Source: Hevea brasiliensis (Eukaryota; Streptophyta; Magnoliopsida; Malpighiales; Euphorbiaceae). From it: a DNA stretch of 64,000 bases. The stretch spans positions 1,674,001 through 1,738,000 of the forward strand of contig NC_079500.1 in the NCBI RefSeq assembly GCF_030052815.1. Reading direction: 5' to 3'. The notes under the pieces were generated by a model that saw only the letters and a program-made list of their open reading frames with translations, was not told where the DNA came from and ran no database searches. This document shows, in pieces, positions 40,502 to 50,279 of this stretch. The translations under genes were made by a program, and so were the position numbers. The number at the start of each line of letters is the position of its first letter. The stretch's first letter is position 1.

Positions 40502-42100
40502 CTAATCTAGTTCTATTGTTTTGCCCTTGTCCATAGATGTTGCTAAGGGGTTGGTTGCATCTGGCTGCTGTCGAAATGATGGTGCTGGAGGAGGTGATGG
40601 AGGTGGAGGTGGAGGTGGCATTCCCAGAAAAATCATGAGTTTCTTCATCATCTCCTTCAATTCTTTCTGCTTGTCCCTGGTTTCCATGACAAGGTCAAAT
40701 AGGTGATCATGACGATCCTTGAGGGTATCAAGACCAGTGTCAAGCTTCCTATCCACAAAGTATATATCATCACTAAGCCTTTCAAGATAGGTGAATAAGG
40801 CTTTAGTGTTGAATGCAGGAGGGGCTGTGGATGAGGAGGATTCAGCTGTAGGAGGTGTGGGCTGTGCAGAGGCTGCTGGGGTGTCCTGTACAGATTGAGG
40901 AGGTGGGGTAGGTTCAGTAGAGTGCTGTGGGACTGATGGGACAGGTTGGGCTTCTGGTTGTGCAATGGGTTCAGTTTCTGCTGGTGGTTGTGCAATGTCA
41001 GAATGTGGCAAACTGAACCCTGTTTTGGATAGGTGTGCAGCATCAAAATATAAGGTGTCTACTAGTGCTGGTATTGGGTGCTCTTCAGGATTAAAACCAA
41101 AATGCTTGGCTATGACAGTTATGAGCCCACCCAAGACAATGTCACCTATGGATTTAGTGGCAATATGCAGCACATGCTCACAAAAGAAATAACCAGGAGA
41201 AACCTTGACCTTGTGAAAAGCACACCATAACATGAATAATTCAGATTTCCCCACAGCACCAGAACTAGTCCCTCTGCCCAAAATAGTGCTAGCAATCAGT
41301 CTATGAATAAACCTAAGTGCAGGGTCAAGTATTTGAGAGGTTTTTGATCTGCCAGTAGAAAAAGTCTGAGGTTGGTTTGTGATAATTCTCCAAAATTGAG
41401 CAGCATTCCAAATACCCTTGTTTTCTACCTCTACCCCTGTATATGGCACTCTAAATAGCCCATCAATTGCAAAACCAAGAATGCTATGAAATTGATCCAA
41501 TGATAGCTCTCTATTTTGCCCCAAACATCTAAATTTCATAGTTGGCTTAAAATCTACATCATGCAATTTCAGGGTGACAGAGAATGAGGAAATAAATTCC
41601 AAAACTAAAGCTGGGTAAACAATTTCTTGCTTGTGCACAAATTCCATCCAACCCGTACCATCAAGATAGGCAACCAAATTGTCGAATAAACCAAGTGACT
41701 AGAGAGAGTCCACAGAAATATACCTAGTGGGTTGCACCTTCCTTTCCTTAAGTCGTTTAAATGTTGCTTTGTGAGTTGCATCAGGAAGGGACCAAGGTAG
41801 TTTTGAGATGTGTGAGGTTACTGACAATTGCTTTTTGCTGGAAGAAGGTGTGGAGGTTGAAGTTTTTGGCTTTTTGGGTGGAGGCTCTGACCTTGGGGTG
41901 GTGGGTGGTTCTTTGCGTTTTGAGAGAGGAGGTGCAGAGGCCATGGGTCGGGTGGATTTTGACCTGATTTTTCGTTTATACGTAGCTGTGGAGGGTGGTG
42001 GGGGTGTCTCTTATGGAGGGGAATCGGGGTTGGGAGGTCGCGTTGACAATGGTGAAACGTGGAGAGGGGAAGTTTGAGGGGAATGGGGAGGCGACTCCAT
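40502..42100 (-). pseudogene. Athila third ORF, full length with two nonsense codons
   Basis: A single 533-codon frame runs from ATG 42100 to the stop at 40502. It is interrupted only by TAA at 42013-42011 and TAG at 41701-41699. Order: Ser/Pro-rich start, basic KRKIRSKSTRPM, KKPKTSTSTPSSSKK, a globular core with GTGWMEFVHKQEIVYPALV and RCLGQNRELSLDQFHSI, a Pro/Gln-rich linker, a charged helical segment (MVMETRDKQKELKEMMKK-like) and a poly-Pro stretch near the end. It matches the extra ORF of plant Athila elements. Function is unknown. I see no membrane segment, so it does not look like a classical envelope glycoprotein. Confidence 0.75.
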
Positions 42101-42309
42101 GGTTCCCGATGGTGAGGATGGAGGAGATGAGGGCGGAAATAAAAAATGTAGGGAGAAATTAGGGTTTATGCGATGGAAATGTGAGTGGATAAGAATAAGA
42201 GGGAAAATGTCGGGAGAAATGGAGGTGGAAGGACGGTCGTGAATAGAAGAGTCGGGAAGTGGAGGTGGGAAAATTGGCTGCCGAAAAGAAATTTGATTTG
42301 AACAGGGTT

Positions 42310-43100
42310 TGTGTAAAAACTGCATAAGTGAAAAGTGAGTTATGCATAACCTATGCACTCTCTTATGCATGTTTTGGTGGGTGATAAAAAGGTGTGAAAA
42401 ACTGATTATGCAAGAGTGCATAGCTTATGCACTAACTTATGCAATTTTCGGCTTGTTTTGGACTTCAGAGAAATAGCTCATGCAAAAGTGCATAAGTCAT
42501 GCACTGTCCTTATGCACTGTTCGGCAAGTTTTGACCTTCAGGGAGAGTGGTCATGCGGAAGTGCATAAGCTATGCACTCTGCTTATGCACTTTTCAGTGG
42601 GTTTTGGGATTCAGAATTTTCGGTTATGCAGTAGTGCATAAGTTATGCACTCTCCTTATGCACCTCTCGGCAGCTTTTGGGATGGTGGTCATGTAGTTGT
42701 GCATAAGCTATGCACTCTGCTTATGCACTCCTCGGTGGGTTTTGGTTTTCAGAGTTTGTGGTTATGCAGAAGTGCATAAGTCATGCACTCTGCTTATGCA
42801 CCTCTCGGCAGCTTTTGGTTTTTGGAGAATTCAGTCATGCAGAAATGCATAAGTCATGCACTCTGCTTATGCAGGTCTCGGCAGAGAGAGAAAATACAGA
42901 ATTTGAAGTCATGCAAATGTGCATAAGTCATGCACTCACTTATGCAAGTTTTGACAGATATGAAATTTGACAAAATAAGGCTATGCAGAATTGCATAGGC
43001 TATGCACTCTCCTTATGCACTTGCAATAAAGATGAAAAATGGCAAGAATTGTGGTTATGCAGGATTGCATAAGCTATGCAGTTGCTTATGCACAGTTCAA
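42310..43100. repeat. Tandem palindromic repeat array in Athila spacer (copy 2)
   Basis: About eleven units of about 72 bp match the array at 1860-2720 in position and sequence. The cleanest units read GTGCATAAGCTATGCACTCT followed by GCTTATGCACTTTTC. Confidence 0.87.
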
Positions 43101-43865
43101 CAAGAGTGAGATTACAATTGAAAATGATTTGTAAGTGTGAAAATTAACCTAGAATGAAGAAATATAATTCCATGAAGCATAAACCATGAGAAATTTTCAC
43201 CGAAAACACATCAATACATACAAAGTCCATCAAAATTGTATCACACAAGCTTGTAAAAGTAAATCCTGCATAAAAGGCATTTGTAAATCATGCCATTTTG
43301 ACTCAAATTCTGCAAATCAACATTTAGCACATTAAAAACTCAATAAAACCTGCATAAAGTTGCATCTATTCACAAATGATGAACTCCCTAAGTCATGCCA
43401 AGAAAATGCAATTTGTCCACCTTGAATCCACAACCCAAATAAGCTCAAAACTACAAAGATGACCCACTCACCACCATATTAACATTATAAGCACAAATAC
43501 TTAAAAGTTACACACCCAACCTCACCAAGAACATAAGACAGGTGCTGCAGATCCTTCCTTGCTGCAGAATTTCTTTTTCCTCTCTGCATAAACCAGGTAG
43601 CAGCTCCTGCACAGGTTATGCAGCAAAAACCAATCAGTTTTTGGGAGAGTTTGAAGGACAAAATTTTCAAGTTAAGAATCACTCCCCAGCAGTTCACCAA
43701 CCTTTCTTCATTGAAATACATCTACAAGGGACAAAATTCAACAATGTCAAAAATTGAATTTGGGGAGATTCAAGATAAAAACAAAAGTAATGAAAGTAAA
43801 AGTAAATCAGCAAAAGCAAAATAAAAGGACTTGGGATGCCTCCCAAGAGGGCTAATTTATAGTCC
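43101..43865 (-). other. Athila spacer without coding sequence
   Basis: Homologous to 2721-3576. No gene is supported. Confidence 0.6.
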
Positions 43866-44899
43866 TTAGCTGGACTTTTCATGAATTTCACTGAAAAGAG
43901 GTGAGGGATTGGAGAGCTTGTAACAGCTTGCTCCCTTTATCGGGTCTCCAGTTATGTAATGTTTCAATCTATGCCCATTGACCTTAAAATTCCCAGATTT
44001 TTCACTCCAAATTTCAATTGCTCCATAAGGGAAAACCTTAGAAACTCTATATGGACCAGTCCACCTTGATTTAAGTTTTCCAGGGAACAATTTCAATCTT
44101 GAGTTGAACAATAAAACTGAATCACCCTCTTTGAATTCTTTTTTTCTAAGATGCTTATCATGCCAAACTTTGGTTCTTTCTTTGTAAATACGGGCACTTT
44201 CATAAGCATCCATCCTCAATTCTTCAAGCTCATTAAGTTGCAATAGTCTCTTTTCACCAGCTTGCTTAAGATCAAAATTCAAGGTCTGAATGGCCCAATA
44301 TGCTCTATGTTCTAGCTCCACAGGTAAATGACAAGACTTACCATACACCAACCTAAAGGGAGTAGTTCCTATAGGTGTTTTGTAAGATCCTATATGCCCA
44401 TAAAGCATCATCTAGTTTGATAGACCAATCTTTCTGAGAATTGTTCACTGTTTTCTCCAAGATATGTTTGAGCTCTCTGTAAGAAATTTCAACTTGTCCT
44501 AAAGTTTGAGGGTGATATTGTAACAGCCCGATCCTTCTCCAGTTAGTATTGTCCGCTTTGGCCCATGGGCCTCACGGATTTGTCCCTTGGGAGGTTTCAT
44601 TCCCAAAAGCACGCTGACCAGGTGAGGAAGGCTCCCACATATATGGCCCAAATCTTTTCTTCCCATTTCCGATGTGGGACACGAAGCTCACTCCAACGCG
44701 TAACTGGTTGAACAAGCACATCCCAACCCCATCCCTGGGTCGTGACAGATATGGGGTAGCTATCTTGTGCACTACACCATACTTCCTCATTAAGCTCTCA
44801 AATTGCTTATTACAAAAATGTGAACCACCATCACTAATTATAGCCCTAGGAGCTCCAAATCTACTCAAGACAAATTTCTTCAAGAATTTTACTACCATC
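43866..44899 (-). pseudogene. Athila integrase, broken and truncated
   Basis: 44411-43866 encodes the C-terminal part ([20 protein letters not shown] onward). 44899-44750 encodes [20 protein letters not shown] and [12 protein letters not shown] with the second catalytic Asp. Between them lies a 229-bp TRIM-like LTR. A short gap near 44385 removes part of AYRTAYK. The N-terminal part with the first catalytic Asp is missing, lost at the deletion junction at about 44899. Confidence 0.85.
44519..44747. mobile_element. TRIM-like solo LTR
   Basis: A 229-bp insertion begins TGTAACAG and ends TCGTGACA (TG...CA). It is flanked by GATAT on both sides (44514-44518 and 44748-44752), a perfect 5-bp target-site duplication. 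It encodes nothing. The GATGTGGGAC core is common in plant TRIM LTRs. The empty site can be read from Athila copy 1 near 4228. Confidence 0.8.
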
Positions 44900-44925
44900 C
44901 ATTTCAACCTACTACCATCCATTTT

Positions 44926-45454
44926 TTTTTTTTATTTATTTATTTTTTTTTCTATTATTTCTTTAATTTAATTCTCGATTCTGAAATTTTCTTTTCTCCG
45001 ATTTTATTTGACAGTTAGGTCAGGAGTCAGCTCTCGGGGTCAATTGACCAAATTGCCCCTCGCCGGTTCATCCCGGTTTGCAAATAATCCAATATTTCTT
45101 TCGGCTCCCTGACCTAATTATTTGACTGGCTTAACAGTTCTTTTTCGTGGTTTTCTCTTTTCCACTGTGTTCATGAGGGTCCTAAGGACCATGGCGTCAC
45201 TTTACGGTTCAAATTTGAGTTTAAAATGACTTCGCGATCGTTCAGTAGGTCACTCATCGCTGTGACTCTCGGCTCGTTTAACCTCTTATGTTCTGTTTTT
45301 CTTATTTATAGTTAACTAATTAAACATTACTAATTATTTGTGTTTATGGCTTCTCAAATTGTCTTAAGTATGGCTCTAATCCCAATAATTGTCCGGACTG
45401 ACACCGGTCACCGGAACAGTGAAATATACCAGGCTATGCAATCGGGGTGTTACA
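44926..45454 (-). mobile_element. Remnant of chromovirus 3' LTR
   Basis: It aligns with about 53437-53962 of the 5' LTR, with scattered substitutions and small indels, and ends GGTGTTACA before the polypurine tract. The other 3.15 kb is missing. Confidence 0.85.
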
Positions 45455-45472
45455 ATTCTCCCCCCCTTAAAT
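45455..45472 (-). other. Chromovirus polypurine tract
   Basis: The minus strand reads TTTAAGGGGGGGAGAAT next to the LTR start TGTAACACC. Confidence 0.85.
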
Positions 45473-45500
45473 AAATTTCGTCTCGAAATTTTACTTGGTA

Positions 45501-46379
45501 TCAATCTCTGAATAGCTGTGGGTGTTGTCTCCTCATGTCCTCCTCTCGTTCCCAAGTAGCTTCTTGGCCTGAATGATGGTTCCACAACACTTTTACCAAC
45601 GGCATCTGCTTATTCCGTAGCTGCTTCACCTCATAAGCCAGAATCTTTATGGGTTCTTCTTCATATGTGAGGTCTGGATTCACTTCTATTTCTTCTACTG
45701 GTAGTATATGAGATGGGTCTGATCGATATCTCCTCAACATAGACACATGGAAGACATTATGTATCTTCTCCAACTCTGGAGGTAGTGCCAACCGATATGC
45801 CAAAGGACCCACTCTTTCCAGAACCTCATATGGCCCGATAAAACGAGGACTTAGTTTCCCCTTTCTGCCGAATCTCATAATCCTCTTCCAAGGAGAAACC
45901 TTGAGGAAAACTTTCTCACCCACTACATACTCAATATCCCTTCTCTTCAGATCAATATAGGACTTCTGACGGTCTGATGCAGCTTTAAGTCGATCTCTGA
46001 TCACCCTGATTTTCTCTTCAGTTTGCTGAACAATTTCGGGTCCAATCATCTTTCTTTCACCCACGTCATCCCAACACAACGGGGTTCTACATTTTCTGCC
46101 ATACAAAGCTTCATATGGAGGCATTCCAATGCTTGATTGATAGCTGTTGTTATAAGCAAACTCAATCAAAGGCAAGTGTGTATCCCAACTACCCTCAAAC
46201 TCAATCACACAAGCCCGTAGCATATCCTCCAAGATCTGAATTACCCTCTCGGGTGGCCATGCATGCGTGGGTGGATGCACGATCTTGAAGTTCAATCTAG
46301 TTCCTAGGGCTCTCAAGACTACCCCGAATCTAGAAGTGAACCTAGGATCTCTGTCGATACAATGGATACCGCACTCCAT
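45501..46379 (-). CDS. Chromovirus integrase C-terminal part with chromodomain
   Basis: A 292-residue open frame contains DRDPRFTSRF (second catalytic Asp), PPERVIQILEDMLRAC (catalytic Glu), the PLIEFAYNNSYQSSIGMPP and ALYGRKCRTPLCW strings, and the GPY/F module (SPRFIGPYEVLERVGPLAYR). It ends in a chromodomain (PIKILAYEVKQLRNKQMPLV, KVLWNHHSGQEATWE). Chromodomains of this family bind chromatin marks or associated proteins and steer integration (family knowledge). The N-terminal integrase third is in decayed frames to the right. As an isolated fragment it is not expected to be active. Confidence 0.85.
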   Translation of the reverse strand: MECGIHCIDRDPRFTSRFGVVLRALGTRLNFKIVHPPTHAWPPERVIQILEDMLRACVIEFEGSWDTHLPLIEFAYNNSYQSSIGMPPYEALYGRKCRTPLCWDDVGERKMIGPEIVQQTEEKIRVIRDRLKAASDRQKSYIDLKRRDIEYVVGEKVFLKVSPWKRIMRFGRKGKLSPRFIGPYEVLERVGPLAYRLALPPELEKIHNVFHVSMLRRYRSDPSHILPVEEIEVNPDLTYEEEPIKILAYEVKQLRNKQMPLVKVLWNHHSGQEATWEREEDMRRQHPQLFRD

Positions 46380-47889
46380 GCGGTCTCACAATCTCATCAA
46401 TGTATAACTTGGCCAATCTTTCTAAAGCGTAGTCCATTGATTTGTGAGAAAATGAGCGGACTTAGTCGATCACAACAATGACCCAAAGCGCATCATGACT
46501 CTTACGTGTCCTTGGAAGTCCCATCACAAAATCCATCGTTATTCTCTCCCATTTCCACTCACATGCGGTAGCGGATGTAACAACCAGTGGTACTTGATGC
46601 TCTGCCTTTACTTGCGACAAGTTAGGCATTTAGATACAAACTCGCCACATTCCTTTTCATACCCATCCACGAGAATACTCCTTTAGCCCTCTATACATTT
46701 TTGTGCCACTGTGGTGCATGGCAAAGGAGACTCATGTGCTTCCTTCAAAATGATCGCCTCAAATCAACATCATTAGGAACACACATTACGCCTGGTGTAG
46801 CAATAGACCATCATCTCTAATTGAGAATTACGGTTTCTTGCCTGTTGGACTTCTTCCATCAACTTCGATACTTGATCATTACGACCATTCTAATCGATCA
46901 ATCAACACCGGTTTGTACATGCCATGCAACTGCTGTCTGCCCATCATCACTAATCTCTAAGCTGGCATGTAATGATCTCAACTCATGTACCAAAGACAAA
47001 GGAGTAACCCGTAGACTTGCCATAGTCTTGCGACTTAAGGCGTCAGCCACAACATTAGCTTTCCCTGGCTGATAGTCTATCAGACAATCATAGTCTTTTA
47101 TCAACTCTAACCATCTCCTCTGTCTCAAATTCAACTCTTTTTGGGTGCCCAAATACTTCAAACTCTTATGATCTGTATAGATGTAACACTTTTCCCCATA
47201 CAAATAATGTCTCCAGATCTTAAGAGCGAACACAATAGCTGTAAGCTCCAAATCATGTGTTGGATAGTTCCTCTCATGCGGTTTTAGCTAGCGTGATGCA
47301 TAGGCAATGACATTTCGATCTTGCATCAACACACAGCCTAACCCATTGTGAGAAGCATCAGAATCAGTATATTCTTTACGGTGTGGGTAAAGTCGGGACT
47401 GAGCTTGATCAAACATCTCTTCAATTCATCAAAACTCTGTGGCATTTATCCGTCCACTGAAATTTTACATCTTTTCTAAGCGGCTTGGTCAATGGAGATG
47501 CCAACATGGAAAATCCTTCACAAATCTACGGTAGTATCGGCTAAACCAGAAAACTACGAATCTACGTGACATTTAGGTGGCCTCCAATTAAGACGACTTC
47601 AATCTTACTTGGATCTACCTTAATGCCCTCTTACGATACTACATGCCCCAAGAAAGATATTTCCTTCAGCCAAAATTCACACTTCGACAATTTGGCATAT
47701 AGTCAATTTCTCCTCAAAGTCTGCAGTACAATCCGCAGATGTCTATCATGCTCTTACGCATTCCTCGAATAGACCAATATATCATCTATGAATACCACAA
47801 CAAACCGGTCGAGGTATGTGCGAAGATAGTGTTCATCGGATCCATAAAAGCGTAGGAGCATTAGTTAACCGAATGGCATGACCAAGAAC
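46380..47889 (-). pseudogene. Chromovirus RNase H and integrase N-terminus, decayed
   Basis: Only 47251-46898 is clearly readable: [39 protein letters not shown] and ADALSRK, the RNase H end and tether. The flanking parts (47252-47889, RT palm and thumb; 46380-46897, zinc-binding region) can be recognised only in short frames with many stops and small deletions. Confidence 0.75.
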
Positions 47890-49043
47890 TCATAATGGCC
47901 ATAGCGGGTTACAAGGCGATTTAGGAATACTCTGCTCTTGTACTTTCAGCTGATAATAACCTGATTTCAGGTCAATTTTGGAGAACACAGCTGCACCCCT
48001 CAACTGATCAAACAAGTCATCAATACGGGGCAATGGATATTTATTCTTTATTGTCACCTTATTCAACTGTCGATAATCAATACACAAGCGGAGAGTGCCA
48101 TCTTTCTTCTTCACAAACAATACTGGCGCTTCCCAAGGTGACACACTAAGGCGGATAAAGCCCTTGTCAAGCAACTCTTGCAACTGCACTTTCAATTCTT
48201 TCAATTCTGCTGGTGCCATTCTATATGGCGTTATGGAGATTGGATCCACACCAGGCATAACATCAATTTCAAACTGCACCTCTCTTTCTGGAGGTAATCC
48301 TGGCAATTCATCAGGAAACACATCCAGAAAATCACATACAGTAGGGATGTCCCTTAGTGCTAGACTCCCCACTTGGGTGTCTATCACATGTGCTAAGTAT
48401 GCTTCACACCCCTTTCTGATCATTCTTCTGGCTAGTGCAGCCGAAATGATGTTTGATGGCAGTAAATGCCTCTCCCCGTGTATTACCACATCACCGTATA
48501 GAGGGAGACCAAAAGTGACTGTCTTCAGTCTACAGTCAATCATAGCATGATGCCTGGCTAACCAATCCATGCCCAAGATAATATCATACTCTCTGAAGGC
48601 ATCTCAATCAAGTCTGACAGGAAAACATGTCCTTGGATCACCAAAGGACAGTCTCTATAAATTCTGTTGACCCGGACCTCTTGTCCTAAAGGACTAGTTA
48701 CTAGCACTTCAAAACCCATTTGCACACATGGAACAGCAAGTGAACTGACTATGCTAGCACTAACATATGAATGGGTTGAACCCGGATCAAACAACACAAA
48801 TACATCTTGACCAGAGATAGAGAATGTACCAGCTACCACATCGGAAGTCTCAGCCTCTTCTCGCTGTCTCATCGTGTAGACTTTGGCTGACGCACTTCCT
48901 TGTGCGATCGACCAAGCTGTGCCACTGCTGAGCGGTGCCTCTACCTCTGCCTCTTCCTCTGCCAACAGACTGTGAACCTCTAGGAGCAGGACTCTGAATA
49001 GATCCCTCGGCAGTAGTAGGAGCTGGACCATATCTCGGAGCAC
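47890..49043 (-). pseudogene. Chromovirus protease and reverse transcriptase start
   Basis: 49043-48558 encodes an aspartic protease (VVAGTFSISGQDVFVLFDPG, then STHSY). 48576-47890 continues with [14 protein letters not shown], the RT entry ([20 protein letters not shown]), [20 protein letters not shown] and [15 protein letters not shown]. The frame breaks about 18 codons later, before the FMDD-type active site. The two frames overlap by a frameshift near 48570. Confidence 0.83.
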
Positions 49044-50091
49044 TAGTACAATCTTTAGTTATATGGCCCTTGCCTCCACAGTTAAGCGAGCTCGGTGGCC
49101 CAATAACATTCCCCCCCATGAATCTTGCCACAAGTCTCACAGGGGCGGGCATAATGTGAACCCCTGGCAGCTGCGACTGGACCTAGGGGTCTCGACTGAA
49201 AAATCTACCTCTGCCAAATCGCCACCTCGACCCTGCTGGGTCCACTAAACTTCTTTTTCTTTCCGGAGTAGCACGAGAACTCTGCTCAACCGATTTTTCC
49301 CCCTTGTCTTTTTCTAATTTCTCGACTTTTTCCTTCACTTGGGTTTGCTTACCTTCAACTCTCTCCAGTTCAAGTGCTTGAGACATAAGCTCTGAGAAGT
49401 TGCTGTGTCGAAATCCTACAACTTGCATCCGTATGCTGGGCTTCAAACCCGTCTCAAATCTCTTGCATCTTGCTTTACTGGTAGTAAGGAGACTCTCCGC
49501 ACAGTGACTCAGGCGGGAGAACTCCCTCTCATACTCTACCACTGATCTATTGCCTTGTTTCAGACTCAAAAATTCTTGTAGTTTCTGATCAACATATGCA
49601 TCTGGGATGTATTTCTGTCTGAACTCTCTGATGAAGTCATCCCAGGTCAGCACTGGCGGTTCAGCTAAGCTGTGGGGGATGGTCTTCCACCAATCATACG
49701 CATCCCCTTGCAGTAGCGACACAGAATATTCAAACTTCAGTTCATCTTGGCAGTGCAGCTTCTTAAATACTCTGTCCATTCTTTCAAGCCATTGCTCTGC
49801 CTCCAAAGGGTCCACTGTACCCTTAAATTCTGCAGCCCCATACTTCAATAATTTATCATATTGTCTGGCTGGAGGCAGTGGTTGTGCCACAGGTGGTTGG
49901 GGTGGAGCTTGAGCAGGCATACCCCCAGCCATTTGTTGAAACATTGCCGCCATCTGCTGTGCAAACTGTGCAGGAAATTGCGGCATTTGTGGGGCTGGTG
50001 CTGCTGACCCACTGACATTCGGTAAAGCTGGGGCTTCCCCTTGTGCCTCAGCTTCAACAGACTGCTCAACTGAGCGATCCCCTTCTTCCAT
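49044..50091 (-). pseudogene. Chromovirus gag and zinc knuckle
   Basis: 50091-49183 opens with MEEGDRSVEQSVEAEAQGEA, a Met/Gln/Pro-rich segment, then the gag core (DPLEAEQWLERMDRVFKKL, GDAYDWWKTIPHSL, FRQKYIPDAYVDQKLQEF, YEREFSRLSHCAESLL). The frame is lost near 49183. The zinc knuckle lies in another frame (about 49090-49050) as NCGGKGHITKDC; its first Cys of the usual CYNC is missing. Confidence 0.83.
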
Positions 50092-50259
50092 TTCAGGCTG
50101 AAGTTAGGGTATCTCCTGAACAAGTAACACAAGGAGATTTCCCTCCGTTAGTTCATATTCTTGATGTAATGCACTGTATGTAACAATTATGGACATTGAG
50201 CAGTTGTACTTAACAAAGAAAAACACAAATTCGCAATTTAAAACATAATTCAAAATTTT

Positions 50260-50271
50260 GCTCTGATACCA
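50260..50271 (-). other. Chromovirus primer-binding site, tRNA-iMet type
   Basis: GCTCTGATACCA on plus is the 3' end of plant initiator tRNA-Met, eight bases from the LTR. Confidence 0.9.
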
Positions 50272-50279
50272 CTAAAACA

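Noticed and set aside
44926..45454. An independent small non-coding element
   Set aside because: It aligns with the inner end of the chromovirus 5' LTR and adjoins that element's polypurine tract, so it is the remnant 3' LTR.
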